This document shows positions 11,794-21,396 of a DNA stretch of 64,000 bases, piece by piece (positions within the stretch are counted from its first letter, which is position 1; each line of letters opens with the position of its first letter). Origin of the DNA: Paucisalibacillus globulus (GTDB taxonomy: Bacteria > Bacillota > Bacilli > Bacillales > Amphibacillaceae); contig NZ_LT855385.1 of assembly GCF_900184735.1 (NCBI RefSeq), positions 1 through 64,000 of the forward strand, in the 5' to 3' direction. A program made the position numbers and the translations under genes. The notes under the pieces are model-generated. The model had not been told where the DNA came from, made no database searches, and saw only the letters and a program-made list of their open reading frames with translations.

Positions 11794-12562
11794 CAACTTC
11801 AACCACCTGAACAGGGTCGACATATTCATTATTTTGTTCAATAGCAAAATAGACCATTTCATTTGCTTCCGTAGGATTGAATTCACCTATTCGCTGGTTT
11901 GAATTAACAACTTGGTACAAATGAACATCAATAGAACTTAGAAAACCATAAGTAGTTGTAGTATTATCGGCATGCTGTACAACAACTGTTTTATTCGTAT
12001 CTGATTTCTTTCCAGAAAAAATTACGACCCCTTCCCTAAGGGCGGATACTGATGTTGTTTCATTCGGAGCAATCATAATTCCTTTACCATTAGCTTGAAA
12101 TGTCTCAATAACATTCCCGGATACAGGCAGTGCTAGAGCAGCCTCTTCGATATTCTCTGATTCCTTGCTAGGTGTAAATGCTAAGGGTGTACCAAATGAG
12201 TCCTTATACCACTGATAAACACTGGCAAAGGGAAACTCCTCTGTTAAAACATTACTTGTCCATTGCTTTGGTTTTTCAAAAATATCTGCATCGTTTTGCC
12301 ATATGATAGCAATGGAAAAGAACAGCATGACAGAAAAAATACCTTTAAAAATAATACCCGTAATCGTGTTACTTCTAGATTGGTTGGATACTGAAGGATC
12401 GATAAAACTTGGATAGAATCCATGCTTCTCTTCTTCTTGCGGTAGAGAAGGCATAATAGTGCTCACTTTACCTCTATCCGTTTTCGATGGTATGCCTCGA
12501 AGTTTTTTACGATCGTTTATGGACTTCCGAATTTGTTTTATATCTTTTTTCATTCTCCTCAT
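11780..12562 (-). CDS. spoIVFA: Stage IV sporulation protein FA (SpoIVFA)
   Basis: SpoIVFA anchors and inhibits the SpoIVFB protease in the outer forespore membrane and is cleaved by SpoIVB. The 260-residue protein has a basic N-terminal cytoplasmic part, one membrane segment (about 69-88), and an extracytoplasmic C-terminal M23/LytM-like domain (about 160-255) that lacks the metal ligands of active peptidases. Its end overlaps spoIVFB by 14 bp, so the two are translationally coupled. A good sigma-E promoter lies just upstream. Confidence 0.93.
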   Translation of the reverse strand: MRRMKKDIKQIRKSINDRKKLRGIPSKTDRGKVSTIMPSLPQEEEKHGFYPSFIDPSVSNQSRSNTITGIIFKGIFSVMLFFSIAIIWQNDADIFEKPKQWTSNVLTEEFPFASVYQWYKDSFGTPLAFTPSKESENIEEAALALPVSGNVIETFQANGKGIMIAPNETTSVSALREGVVIFSGKKSDTNKTVVVQHADNTTTTYGFLSSIDVHLYQVVNSNQRIGEFNPTEANEMVYFAIEQNNEYVDPVQVVEVDDNP

Positions 12563-12584
12563 TCCCTCATTCCTTGTTTATACA

Positions 12585-12613
12585 AGTGTATGAAAGAGGT
12601 GGACAAGATATGA
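12585..12613 (-). promoter_or_regulatory. Sigma-E promoter of spoIVFA-spoIVFB
   Basis: On the minus strand TCATATC (12607-12613) and CATACACT (12585-12592) are separated by 14 bp, close to the sigma-E consensus (-35 KMATATT, 14 bp, -10 CATACAHT). It sits 23 bp before the spoIVFA start. The homologous B. subtilis operon is sigma-E dependent. Confidence 0.65.
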
Positions 12614-12684
12614 TTGGACGTAACCACATAAAATTGTACTGAACTATTTATATATATAAATTAATAATCACAGAAGAAAAGAAG

Positions 12685-12942
12685 TTACCTAATAACAAGT
12701 CTTTCACCACAATGCCTGCAATAATGCACATGGTTTTTAGCATACATTAGTCTTTCAAGGTTTTCAAAACCTTTACAATGAGGACATCGTAATTTATTTT
12801 TATCTAAAATAAAGTAAGCTACTATAAATATCCCGGAAAAAAATAGTAATGTCCAATTGATTATAGTTAATCCTAACATTAATCCAGATAAAATAATCAA
12901 GACAAACCCGAGATTAATTTGATTTCTTGAAATAAATTTCAT
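12685..12942 (-). CDS. Small membrane protein with C-terminal zinc ribbon
   Basis: I do not recognise the family. The 85-residue product has two hydrophobic segments (about 10-27 and 29-46) followed by a cytoplasmic-type zinc ribbon with two CxxC knuckles, CPHC (53-56) and CRHC (75-78), 18 residues apart. The start has TCCTCCC-complementary GGGAGGA upstream. It stands alone between the spoIVFA promoter region and the minD terminator, in the same direction as both. Function unknown. Confidence 0.65.
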   Translation of the reverse strand: MKFISRNQINLGFVLIILSGLMLGLTIINWTLLFFSGIFIVAYFILDKNKLRCPHCKGFENLERLMYAKNHVHYCRHCGERLVIR

Positions 12943-12970
12943 ATTTCTCCTCCCAATATTGTCTTAGGTC

Positions 12971-13011
12971 AAAAAAAGAGCTCTAAAATCCATGATGATT
13001 TTAGAGCTCTT
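12971..13011 (-). terminator. Intrinsic terminator of the mreBCD-minCD operon
   Basis: A perfect 15-bp stem (AAGAGCTCTAAAATC and its complement) with a 6-base loop is followed on the minus strand by T7. It is 36 bp after the minD stop. Confidence 0.95.
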
Positions 13012-13047
13012 GATAGATTAGCCAGTATTTATAATGAATAATATATA

Positions 13048-13845
13048 TTAACTTCTAATACCAAAAAACTTTTTAACCTTTTTAAACATTCCTGATTCAT
13101 CTTCTAATGATTGCAAAGGTACTGACTCCCCAAGAATTCGTCTTGCAATATTTCTATACGCAATGGAAGCTTTTGTATTTGGTTGAAATGCTACAGGTTC
13201 GCCGTGGTTAGATGCTTTTATAACCTCATCATCATCTAGTACAATACCGATTAGATCAATAGATAGAACTTGTACAATTTCATCAATATCTAGCATATCA
13301 CCGTTTTTCATCATGTGCTTACGAATTCGGTTAATTACTAGAGTTGGGGGATCTATATCCTTCTTTTCTAATAAACCTATAATCCGATCAGCGTCACGAA
13401 CACTAGATTTCTCAGGTGTTGTTACAACAATAGCTCTATCCGCTCCGGCAACAGCATTTTGAAAACCCTGTTCAATACCAGCCGGACAGTCAATGATAAT
13501 ATAATCATATTCTGTTTTTAATTCTTTAATAATTTCTTTCATACCTTCTGTTGTCACAGCAGATTTATCACTTGTTTGAGCAGCTGGGAGCAATGACAAA
13601 TAATCAAATCGCTTGTCTTTTATGAGGGCTTGTTTTAATTTGCACCGGCCATTAATGACATCCACAATATCATAGATTATTCGGTTTTCTAACCCCATTA
13701 TGACATCGAGGTTTCTAAGTCCTATATCCGTATCTATTAAACAAACTTTCTTATCCAATAACGCTAGAGCAGTCCCTATATTTGCAGTAGTAGTAGTTTT
13801 CCCTACCCCACCCTTACCAGATGTGATAACGATTGCCTCACCCAT
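13048..13845 (-). CDS. minD: Septum site-determining ATPase MinD
   Basis: MinD binds the membrane in its ATP form, recruits MinC and so blocks division near the poles. The 265-residue protein has the deviant Walker A GKGGVGKTT (about 10-18) with the signature lysine, switch motifs (DTDIGLRNLD and DCPAG), and a C-terminal amphipathic membrane-targeting helix (KKVKKFFG). It overlaps minC by 8 bp. In B. subtilis it is positioned by DivIVA-MinJ rather than MinE, and no MinE is encoded here. Confidence 0.98.
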   Translation of the reverse strand: MGEAIVITSGKGGVGKTTTTANIGTALALLDKKVCLIDTDIGLRNLDVIMGLENRIIYDIVDVINGRCKLKQALIKDKRFDYLSLLPAAQTSDKSAVTTEGMKEIIKELKTEYDYIIIDCPAGIEQGFQNAVAGADRAIVVTTPEKSSVRDADRIIGLLEKKDIDPPTLVINRIRKHMMKNGDMLDIDEIVQVLSIDLIGIVLDDDEVIKASNHGEPVAFQPNTKASIAYRNIARRILGESVPLQSLEDESGMFKKVKKFFGIRS

Positions 13846-14530
13846 TGATTATTCTCCTTTCAAATGCCCGTAGACTTTTACGTTTATGGGCTAAAACTTG
13901 TAATCTATCAATTATTATTTTATCTTTTTCGACATCGACTAGACCACATTCCATGTATACACCATCTGATTCATAATCTGGAGCACGGCTTATATAATCA
14001 GCTATCCGAAGTTGGCTTGGATTCATGTAAGAAGCAACTATGATTGCATTCTTATCACCCTTTGCACCTGCATGAGCAATCCCATGCAAACTTCCCATGA
14101 TATATATATTACCAGTTGATATAACTTTACCACCTGGATTCACGTCACCTATTAATAGTAAATCCCCTTTTACTTCTAATACTTGTCCAGAACGAACAAT
14201 CCGATTTTCAATTTTTATATCAGTATCTTCAAGCATTTCAAGAGCATCACTTCTTAAAATTACGTTAGACTCTAACCTTTGTACTGTAAATTGACTTTCA
14301 TCTGAAATAATTTTCTCCAGTTCTTCCTTTTGATCATCATAGAGATAGCGATTACCTAACTTAATCGTAACCGGTACCTCCTGTTCCTCTTTTTCAGGCC
14401 GATTAACTGCTAGCTTGTCTATTAGCTCCCTACACACATCCTCAAAGGAACAGCGATCATCGATGAATAGTGTAAGCCCATCACGAGTGCCTTTAATAGT
14501 TACATATTGTTTTGTTTTTGTATCCTGCAT
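13838..14530 (-). CDS. minC: Septum site-determining protein MinC
   Basis: MinC inhibits FtsZ assembly with MinD. The ATG chosen (MQDTKTKQYVTIKG) has AGAGGTG 6 bp upstream and gives 230 residues, near the B. subtilis length; an upstream ATG would add nine residues without a better ribosome site. An N-terminal FtsZ-interacting domain (to about 105) precedes a C-terminal beta-helix (GDVNPGGKVISTGNIYIMGSL). The conserved C-terminal face that binds MinD (RIADYISRAP) is present. It overlaps minD. Confidence 0.95.
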   Translation of the reverse strand: MQDTKTKQYVTIKGTRDGLTLFIDDRCSFEDVCRELIDKLAVNRPEKEEQEVPVTIKLGNRYLYDDQKEELEKIISDESQFTVQRLESNVILRSDALEMLEDTDIKIENRIVRSGQVLEVKGDLLLIGDVNPGGKVISTGNIYIMGSLHGIAHAGAKGDKNAIIVASYMNPSQLRIADYISRAPDYESDGVYMECGLVDVEKDKIIIDRLQVLAHKRKSLRAFERRIING

Positions 14531-14595
14531 ACTTTTCACCTCTGGTACCTGCTTCATATTTAGCGCGTGTAGGGTTTTATAAAATTGATTGTATT

Positions 14596-15120
14596 CTACT
14601 TTATCTTACTATTTTTCCATTTATCCAGTCGTTTTGCAAACAATGGATATATGATTAACAAGAAAATAGAATTTGCTAAAATGGATGGCAATAAGCGTTC
14701 CATCAAATAATCTATCCAAATCGAATCCATTATGCCTACAACATAATAGATAAGATTAATAATTAATTCAGCAATTGTTAAACCTATTATACCAAACAAT
14801 AGGGAGGAATAAATATTACTATGCAATAAATTTCTAAGTTCATGAATAATGTAGATTACCACTGCATAAGTAAACATGTAAACGCCTAATATTCCCGTAT
14901 AGGCAATATCTATTAGTAATCCAGAAAACACTGCGTAGATAATTGAATGATATGAATTACGGCTGTCATAGAACATTGCAATTAATACTAAAAACATAAG
15001 CACCCAATGTGGAGTTATTAAAATGTTGCCATCAATGAGGCTACTAGGTAAGATATCAAGTGCAACCCCTTCTAATACAACTAAAAACAGCAGAATAAGA
15101 GGTAGGAATATATGTCTCAT
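14596..15120 (-). CDS. mreD: Rod shape-determining protein MreD
   Basis: MreD is a polytopic membrane protein of the elongasome. The 174-residue product is strongly hydrophobic, with about five to six membrane segments and the usual family features (an early FLVVLEG segment and the GLLIDIAYTGILGVY segment). Its start overlaps the end of mreC by 4 bp, so the pair is translationally coupled. minC follows after 65 bp. Confidence 0.93.
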   Translation of the reverse strand: MRHIFLPLILLFLVVLEGVALDILPSSLIDGNILITPHWVLMFLVLIAMFYDSRNSYHSIIYAVFSGLLIDIAYTGILGVYMFTYAVVIYIIHELRNLLHSNIYSSLLFGIIGLTIAELIINLIYYVVGIMDSIWIDYLMERLLPSILANSIFLLIIYPLFAKRLDKWKNSKIK

Positions 15121-15977
15121 TCCTCCTCCCCCTCTTCTTCTCCTTCTAATACACGATCTACTACAATAACATTATTAATGTCATACATATTGGCTGCAGG
15201 TTCTACTAACGCAGTTCTAGTTAACCCATATTGATCTGGTACAACTTCCTTCACTGTTCCAATTGGTAACCCTGCTGGAAATACGCCACCCATTCCAGAA
15301 GAAACAACAAGTTCTCCTTCTTTCAAATCTTTGTCCGACTCTTCGATTATCCTAAGAAAAAGAGAGTTTGTTTCTTCGTCATATTCTTCAATTAATCCAA
15401 AGATATCATTTCCATCTTTCCGAGAAATCGTAGCAGAAATACGATTAAATTCATCGAAACCTGTCAATAGTTGAACCGTTGAGGTTAACTTAGAAACACT
15501 TTGGATTTTTCCAACCATACCTTCTGCTGTTATGACTGCCATATTTTCTTTAACTCCTGCAAGTGACCCTTTGTTAATTGTGACTTGATCAATCCAGCGT
15601 TCTGGAGACCTAGCTGTTACAGTTGCATGTATAGGATTATAAGAACGAATGGTATCTGCCTTATCAACTATGTCTCTGAGTTCCTTATTTTCTTCCTTAA
15701 GCTCTTGGACCTCATAAATTAATCCTTTATATTGTGCTAGTTTTTCTCTCAATAATTGGTTTTCATCATATGTGTTGCGAATATCGTCAATATTTTCGAA
15801 AATATTCGTTACATATTTTACTGGAGTGGAAATCACATTTTGGACCATGCCAATTATGTCACTCACGAACTGTTCTCCAGTAGTTAAATTAGTCCTATCC
15901 CTAAGTGAATACCCTATTAAGACGACTAAAATAATAATTCCAATCAATATTGTAAATAATCTCTTTTTGCGAAACAT
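15117..15977 (-). CDS. mreC: Rod shape-determining protein MreC
   Basis: MreC links MreB filaments with MreD, RodA and penicillin-binding proteins outside the membrane. The 286-residue protein has one N-terminal membrane segment (about 8-24), a coiled coil (about 60-108) and two beta-barrel domains, with the conserved ITAEGMVGKIQSVS and SSGMGGVFPAGLPIG segments. It ends in a Glu-rich tail. It is 12 bp downstream of mreB and overlaps mreD. Confidence 0.96.
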   Translation of the reverse strand: MFRKKRLFTILIGIIILVVLIGYSLRDRTNLTTGEQFVSDIIGMVQNVISTPVKYVTNIFENIDDIRNTYDENQLLREKLAQYKGLIYEVQELKEENKELRDIVDKADTIRSYNPIHATVTARSPERWIDQVTINKGSLAGVKENMAVITAEGMVGKIQSVSKLTSTVQLLTGFDEFNRISATISRKDGNDIFGLIEEYDEETNSLFLRIIEESDKDLKEGELVVSSGMGGVFPAGLPIGTVKEVVPDQYGLTRTALVEPAANMYDINNVIVVDRVLEGEEEGEEE

Positions 15978-15989
15978 AAAAACACCTAC

Positions 15990-17033
15990 TTATTCTACTG
16001 TGGGACGAGTTGAGACGTTGGGTTGTGACTTAAAGTGTTGAATATAATCCAGGGATTTACCTGTTCCAATAACAACACTATCTAGTGGATTATCTGTCAC
16101 AAAGACTGGCATCTTTGTCTCATCACTTAATACACGGTCTAAATTTCTTAATAAAGCTCCACCGCCAGAAAGCACTATACCTCGGTCCATAATGTCAGCA
16201 GCTAATTCTGGTGGGGTTTTTTCTAATGTCACTTTTACAGCTTCAACGATGGCATTTACTGTGTCTTGTAATGCCGTTGATATTTCTTTACCATTTATCG
16301 TAATCGTTTTTGGTAATCCTGTCAGCAAATCTCTACCACGAATCTCCATTTCAGCATTTTCCAAGTTTTCGTCACTTGCTGAACCTATTTCAAGTTTAAT
16401 CTGCTCCGAAGTTCTTTCACCAATCATTAAGCTATATGTTTTACGAATATGATTGATAATTGAAAGGTCCATATTATCACCAGCATTTCGAATCGACTGT
16501 GCTGTTACAATTCCACCTAAAGAAATAACCGCTACTTCTGTCGTTCCACCGCCTATATCGACAATCATACTTCCAGTTGGCTCCCATACCGGAAGGCCAG
16601 CACCTATAGCAGCAGCAAAGGGTTCGGCTATTGGAAAAGCCTCTTTAGCACCAGCTTGTTTTGATGCATCAATTACTGCCCTTTCCTCAACCATAGTAAT
16701 TCCAGAGGGAACACAAATCATTACATTAGGTTTTTTTGCAAAAAAGGAACGGCTTCTCATAGCACGTTTAATATAGTATTGTATCATTGTAGCAGTTGTA
16801 TCATAATCTGCAATGACCCCTTCCTTCATTGGCCTAATGACAGAAATTGTACCTGGATTCCTACCTATCATGTTTTTAGCTGAATTTCCAACAGCTTCAA
16901 TTTCACCTGTTTCCACATTTTTGGCGACTACAGATGGTTCTCGTAAAATTACACCTTTACCTTTTACAAAGACAAGTGTATTAGCTGTACCTAAATCAAT
17001 ACCTAAATCTTGAGAAAAGCCAAAAATCCCCAA
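15990..17033 (-). CDS. mreB: Rod shape-determining actin homologue MreB
   Basis: MreB forms membrane-bound filaments that direct lateral wall synthesis. The 347-residue protein has the actin-fold nucleotide motifs: phosphate 1 [15 protein letters not shown] (about 11-25), phosphate 2 [14 protein letters not shown] and the adenosine motif VLSGGGALL. It begins with the membrane-binding [15 protein letters not shown]. It is the first gene of mreBCD-minCD, the canonical Bacillus cell-shape and division-site operon. Length and motifs are normal. Confidence 0.98.
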   Translation of the reverse strand: MGIFGFSQDLGIDLGTANTLVFVKGKGVILREPSVVAKNVETGEIEAVGNSAKNMIGRNPGTISVIRPMKEGVIADYDTTATMIQYYIKRAMRSRSFFAKKPNVMICVPSGITMVEERAVIDASKQAGAKEAFPIAEPFAAAIGAGLPVWEPTGSMIVDIGGGTTEVAVISLGGIVTAQSIRNAGDNMDLSIINHIRKTYSLMIGERTSEQIKLEIGSASDENLENAEMEIRGRDLLTGLPKTITINGKEISTALQDTVNAIVEAVKVTLEKTPPELAADIMDRGIVLSGGGALLRNLDRVLSDETKMPVFVTDNPLDSVVIGTGKSLDYIQHFKSQPNVSTRPTVE

Positions 17034-17171
17034 TAAAATCTCCCTCTCCAGTATTTCTTTATATAAAGCTTGACCCCTATTTTTAGTTTATGTGTTACTC
17101 CCCATAATATAATCCAAATATCAATCTCCAAAACGAATATGTAATTTATTTTACCTTTATTCAACTAATAA

Positions 17172-17202
17172 GCGCCACTTTCAGTGATAATGAAAATGGC
17201 GC
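17172..17202 (-). terminator. Possible terminator after radC
   Basis: A hairpin with stem GCGCCA-TTTC/GAAA-TGGCGC (one mismatch) lies between the radC stop and mreB. The following minus-strand sequence is AT-rich but has no clean T run, so termination is only probable. Confidence 0.4.
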
Positions 17203-17252
17203 AATGTACCCATCTATACAATTATACGAAAAAAAGCTAAAAATTGATAGTG

Positions 17253-17942
17253 CTATAAGTATCCTTTTTCCTTAAGCGATACAAATTTACGATCACCAAT
17301 GACAAGGTGATCCAGTAACTCAATCCCAATCATTTTTCCTGATTCTGCTAATCTTCGCGTAACATGGATGTCTTCCTGGGATGGCGTAGGATCTCCGCTT
17401 GGGTGGTTATGCGCTACAATGATAGAGGCCGCGGAACGTTTTACAGCTTCACGGAATACTTCACGAGGATGTACAATGGAGGCATTCAAACTACCAATAA
17501 AGATAGTTTGACGATGGATAATCTGGTTCTTCGTGTTTAGAAAAAGAACAACGAAATGCTCTTGATTAAGGTTCCGCAGCTCTTCCATTACATAATCTGC
17601 ACCATCTTCTGGTGACCTGATGACGTATCTTTCATTTGGTTTATACTGGCTTAATCTTTTACCCAGTTCCAAAGCAGAAAGAATCAATACCCCCTTCGCA
17701 CTACCAATACCTTTAATTGCTGTTAATTCTTCAATCGTTGCATCTTTTAACAGTTTTAATCCTTCAAAATGCATTAACAATCGGTTAGATAAGGCCATTA
17801 CAGATTCTTCTTTAGTACCACTACCTAATAAAATTGCTAATAATTCTTGATTGGATAGATGACTAGCTCCTAAATTGAGTAGCCGCTCCCTTGGACGATC
17901 TTCTTTTGGAACATCTTTAATCATAATGGATGTTGATTTCAA
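17253..17942 (-). CDS. radC: RadC-family JAB domain protein
   Basis: The 229-residue protein has an N-terminal helix-hairpin-helix region (AIKGIGSAKG) and a C-terminal MPN/JAB metal-binding domain with Glu129, His178, His180 and Asp191 (AHNHPSGDPTPSQED). The metal ligands are complete. The historical DNA-repair role of RadC is doubtful, and the biochemical function remains open. It lies upstream of mreB as in B. subtilis, but maf, which normally follows, is missing from this locus. GGAGG precedes the ATG. Confidence 0.93.
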   Translation of the reverse strand: MKSTSIMIKDVPKEDRPRERLLNLGASHLSNQELLAILLGSGTKEESVMALSNRLLMHFEGLKLLKDATIEELTAIKGIGSAKGVLILSALELGKRLSQYKPNERYVIRSPEDGADYVMEELRNLNQEHFVVLFLNTKNQIIHRQTIFIGSLNASIVHPREVFREAVKRSAASIIVAHNHPSGDPTPSQEDIHVTRRLAESGKMIGIELLDHLVIGDRKFVSLKEKGYL

Positions 17943-18043
17943 TAAGATTACCTCCTTCTATTCTAAATTAGAATAGCTCAGATAAATATACCTTACAAAT
18001 CTATTAATATTAAAATTGCAATTGCATCTAACCATTAAAATAT

Positions 18044-18084
18044 AAAAAACAGTATTGAAAGTAACCATTTTCCAATACTGTTTC
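18044..18084 (-). terminator. Intrinsic terminator of spoIIB
   Basis: An 11-bp stem AAACAGTATTG/CAATACTGTTT with a 15-base loop lies 25 bp past the stop; the minus strand continues TTTTTATA. Confidence 0.85.
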
Positions 18085-18108
18085 ATTCTAGAAATTTAAA
18101 TTTATATA

Positions 18109-19041
18109 TTATTCAAGGTTCATTTGTTCAGAAGATATAAATTCGTCATACGACTTCCACATGGCTAACAATAGTTGACCTGGATTATTATCGTTAAAAC
18201 TAGTTAATTGTTCTTTTAAGCTAGTAACAAAACTATTAAATGATTCTGTCCCCTTAGGAGCTTGCTCCACCATTTTATTCCATGTATCAACTTCTATTAA
18301 GCCTTTACCTGTGGCAATATTCCATTGATCTTGGAAAGAACTAACCCAGTTCGATTCTTCTTCTGAAAGCTTTATTTTACTCTCGCCTATTACCCATTCT
18401 TTTGCATAAACATCTATGCCACTACCTACCAGGACATTTATGTCATCCTGTAAATCCTCTTTTGATAGTCCCGAACTAACCAGAAGGTAATACTGGCTAT
18501 CCTTCTCCCAAATAACTGGTGAATATCCTTGGTCTATAAACTTACTTGACTCAGCTTCTGCATTAGATGCACTTGAAAAAACACCGCCCTGCAGAACAAA
18601 CGCGGACATTGGATCAAGGGTAATTAATGTGCCTCCACTAGTAGTCTCGTCTTCAACACTTTTATTTTGATCATCTTGGCCTTGTCCAGGTATTGTCTGA
18701 TAGGCCGGAGTAGCATTTACGTCATTATCAAAATTCACTATAATTTTTAACATTACAAAACCCATAATAGAGCCGATAGTAATAGCAGAAATTATTGCAA
18801 TGATAATAGGTTTAAACATATTTAAGTTAGTATTCTGGTTCTTAGTTTTAGATAGCTTTAAGGTCGGATCATACTCTCTAGCAAAAGTATGGATATTATT
18901 TTCACTAGATTCTTCCATTGCTGCCGCCTCTTCGATTCCTATCTTTTCTACGACTTCTATATTACGATTTCGTTCTCTATTAAACTTTTCCTTTGCTTGT
19001 TTTCCATCTATCCTGACAACAATCGGTTTCTTTGCACTCAT
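18109..19041 (-). CDS. spoIIB: Stage II sporulation protein B (SPOR domain)
   Basis: SpoIIB helps localise the engulfment proteins SpoIID, SpoIIM and SpoIIP to the septum. The 310-residue product begins with the characteristic KPIVVRIDGKQ motif and a charged cytoplasmic part. One membrane segment follows (about 76-98), then an extracytoplasmic SPOR domain (about 148-220, FVLQGGVFSS...YYLLVSSGLS) that should bind denuded septal peptidoglycan. Its position between folC and radC matches B. subtilis. The comC gene, normally between folC and spoIIB, is not present here. Confidence 0.85.
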   Translation of the reverse strand: MSAKKPIVVRIDGKQAKEKFNRERNRNIEVVEKIGIEEAAAMEESSENNIHTFAREYDPTLKLSKTKNQNTNLNMFKPIIIAIISAITIGSIMGFVMLKIIVNFDNDVNATPAYQTIPGQGQDDQNKSVEDETTSGGTLITLDPMSAFVLQGGVFSSASNAEAESSKFIDQGYSPVIWEKDSQYYLLVSSGLSKEDLQDDINVLVGSGIDVYAKEWVIGESKIKLSEEESNWVSSFQDQWNIATGKGLIEVDTWNKMVEQAPKGTESFNSFVTSLKEQLTSFNDNNPGQLLLAMWKSYDEFISSEQMNLE

Positions 19042-19162
19042 ATTGTGTCCCCCACTTTGCTAGATTAGTTTAATCAACTCTAGCACAGTCAAACTGAAAA
19101 GTAAGGAGAATATTGTCATGTCTAATACAATTTATTTCAACATAAATTGCAATAACTTTACA

Positions 19163-20440
19163 TCAGTTGTTTGTTATATAATCTCGAATTAATCCAATAA
19201 ATGTAAGAGATCCTGCAAAGAAGTAGTGTTGATCCAGTTCACCCTGTTCCAAAATAAGGTCTACCTTCTCCTTCCAACTCGCAACTGATATTCTTTCAGA
19301 TAGATTTTTAATGATATTCTCAACCTTTTCAGCTCTTGGATGGTCAAATGTGGTTACAGTAACTGTATCAAAATAAGGTAATGCCATCTTTAGCATGTTA
19401 GTTAAGTCCTTATCATGGAATCCAGCAAAGACTAAATGTTTCCTTCTATGTTTATATAGGTTATGTACTGTATTAAGAAAAGCGGCCATTCCATCTGAAT
19501 TATGAGCACCATCCAGTATTATCTCCGGTTTGTCATATATTTTCTCAAACCTGCCTGCAAGTTGAGATGAACGAAAAGACTCCAATACATTTTCACGGTC
19601 TAAAGGAAATGCTAAATCTTGCAATATTTTTAATGCCATTAATGCGACTGATGAATTCTCAATTTGATGCATGCCTTTCATTTTAATTTCAATAGGGATT
19701 CTTAGTTTATCGTGGTACCATCTAAAAGTCTGCTTATCCTTTATATTTGACACTTCGTCATAAAAGAAATCCTTTTCTAAACAATAGATGATCGAGTTTT
19801 TGTTACTTGCTTCCTTTTCAATTATAGAGAAACAAGGATAATCAACCTTCCCCACAACAGTAGGCACATCTTGCTTAATGATACCTGCTTTCTGATATGC
19901 AATTTTTTCAAGAGACCCTCCTAAATAATTAGCATGGTCCATGGCGATATTTGTTATAATAGACAAAATAGGTCGAATACAATTTGTCGTATCTTCCCGA
20001 CCGCCCATTCCAGCTTCAATAATGGCAATATCGATCTTTTCATTAAAATACATAAAAGCAATAGTTGTAATAATTTCAAATTCGGTAGGATGCATGTCTA
20101 AAACATCCAGGTTCTGAATAGCAGGTAATAATTGATTCAACAACCTTAAGAAGTTTTCTTCACCAATTGGCTTATCATCTATTAACATATGGCCTGTGTA
20201 ACCAGTTAAACTAGGCGATGTGAAAACACCTACTTTATAATTATTTTTCTGAAGAGCGTTTTTTATAAATGTTAATGTAGATCCTTTACCATTTGTACCA
20301 GCTATATGAATTGCTTTAAAATTCAAATGTGGGTTAGATTGCGATTCTAATAAGTTATACATTCGGGTAAGGCCCGGTTTAATACCAAAAGCCCTTCTTT
20401 CTTTAAAAAAACGTTCTACTTGTTCAAGATCTTGAAACAT
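19163..20440 (-). CDS. folC: Dihydrofolate synthase / folylpolyglutamate synthase
   Basis: FolC adds glutamate to dihydropteroate and extends folate polyglutamate chains. The 425-residue protein has the Mur-ligase-type P-loop HIAGTNGKGST (about 45-55), the IEAGMGGREDTTN motif and a C-terminal Rossmann-like domain with LDGAHN. Length and motifs are normal. In B. subtilis folC lies downstream of valS; here a divergent pair of ATP-grasp genes is inserted between the two, and the folC start is only 66 bp from the start of the first of them. Confidence 0.95.
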   Translation of the reverse strand: MFQDLEQVERFFKERRAFGIKPGLTRMYNLLESQSNPHLNFKAIHIAGTNGKGSTLTFIKNALQKNNYKVGVFTSPSLTGYTGHMLIDDKPIGEENFLRLLNQLLPAIQNLDVLDMHPTEFEIITTIAFMYFNEKIDIAIIEAGMGGREDTTNCIRPILSIITNIAMDHANYLGGSLEKIAYQKAGIIKQDVPTVVGKVDYPCFSIIEKEASNKNSIIYCLEKDFFYDEVSNIKDKQTFRWYHDKLRIPIEIKMKGMHQIENSSVALMALKILQDLAFPLDRENVLESFRSSQLAGRFEKIYDKPEIILDGAHNSDGMAAFLNTVHNLYKHRRKHLVFAGFHDKDLTNMLKMALPYFDTVTVTTFDHPRAEKVENIIKNLSERISVASWKEKVDLILEQGELDQHYFFAGSLTFIGLIRDYITNN

Positions 20441-20506
20441 CTATATCACCATCTTTATCATCACTTAGACCTAAAGTATAGCATAACAAGAAAGGAAAAT
20501 CGTTCA

Positions 20507-21394
20507 TTGAAAACTGGTTGGATTATATATAATGGCAATTTGCCAGGTAATAAATTTAGAGATTTTGCAGAAATGCTACACGAAGCTGCAGCCAAGCAAA
20601 ATTCAAAAACACATATCCTAAAAAATAATGACCTTCTTTCATCTTTCGACTCTATATATCTTGGTATTATTACTAATTATGAATTGCCAGATTATGTACT
20701 CTTTACGGACAAGGATATTTATCTAGCAAAACAACTTGAATTATTAGGAATTCCTGTTTATAACAGTTCACATGTTATTGAGACAAGCGATGACAAAATA
20801 GCAACATACCAAATTCTAGCTAAACATAAATTACCCATTCCAAAGACAGTGGTTGCACCTAAAGTTTATTATAATCGTGAGGAAAAACACCTACCAAACC
20901 TTGATGAAATTATTAATATTATTGGATTACCAATGGTGGTTAAAGAGGCATTTGGCTCTTTTGGTGAACAGGTTTATCTAATTCATACTCGTGAAGAACT
21001 AATAGAAAAGGTTCAAGAGCTCTACGGGAAACCATTTATGTTTCAAGAGTTTATTGAGACTAGTGCAGGAATGGATATAAGACTGCAGGTAGTTGGGGAC
21101 AAAGTTGTCGCTGCAATGAAACGTACATCTGCACATGATTTTCGGGCAAACGTAACAGCAGGTGGGCAAATGGAATCCTATGAACCATCTTTAAAAGCGA
21201 AAGAAATTGCTATTTCAGCTTCAAAAGCAATGGGTGCAGATTTCTGTGGTGTGGATTTACTATTTGGAGAAGATGACCAATATATTATATGTGAGATTAA
21301 TTCCAATGCACATATTAGAAATCTTTACGAGTGTACAGGAATTAATGCAGCAGACGCAATTGTTTCCTATATACTAGATAAATTGAGGGATTAA
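20507..21394 (+). CDS. RimK-type ATP-grasp ligase 1
   Basis: The product is an ATP-grasp amide or peptide ligase of the RimK/LysX kind. The TTG start (LKTGWIIYNGN) has AAAGGA upstream and gives 295 residues; a longer frame would overlap folC. Landmarks are the N-terminal preATP-grasp domain, the ATP-binding lysine in MVVKEAFGSFGEQVYLI, the RimK signature DIRLQVVGDKVVAAMKR followed by DFRANVTAGG, and the Mg-site ENSN-type motif CEINSNAH. The substrate cannot be read from the sequence. It runs divergently from folC and 2 bp ahead of a second ligase, so the two are co-transcribed. Confidence 0.8.
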   Translation: MKTGWIIYNGNLPGNKFRDFAEMLHEAAAKQNSKTHILKNNDLLSSFDSIYLGIITNYELPDYVLFTDKDIYLAKQLELLGIPVYNSSHVIETSDDKIATYQILAKHKLPIPKTVVAPKVYYNREEKHLPNLDEIINIIGLPMVVKEAFGSFGEQVYLIHTREELIEKVQELYGKPFMFQEFIETSAGMDIRLQVVGDKVVAAMKRTSAHDFRANVTAGGQMESYEPSLKAKEIAISASKAMGADFCGVDLLFGEDDQYIICEINSNAHIRNLYECTGINAADAIVSYILDKLRD

Positions 21395-21396
21395 AC

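Noticed and set aside
20420-20506. Upstream extension of ATP-grasp ligase 1
   Set aside because: The added residues (repeated YHHL) overlap folC, and no ribosome site precedes that start. The TTG at 20507 has one.
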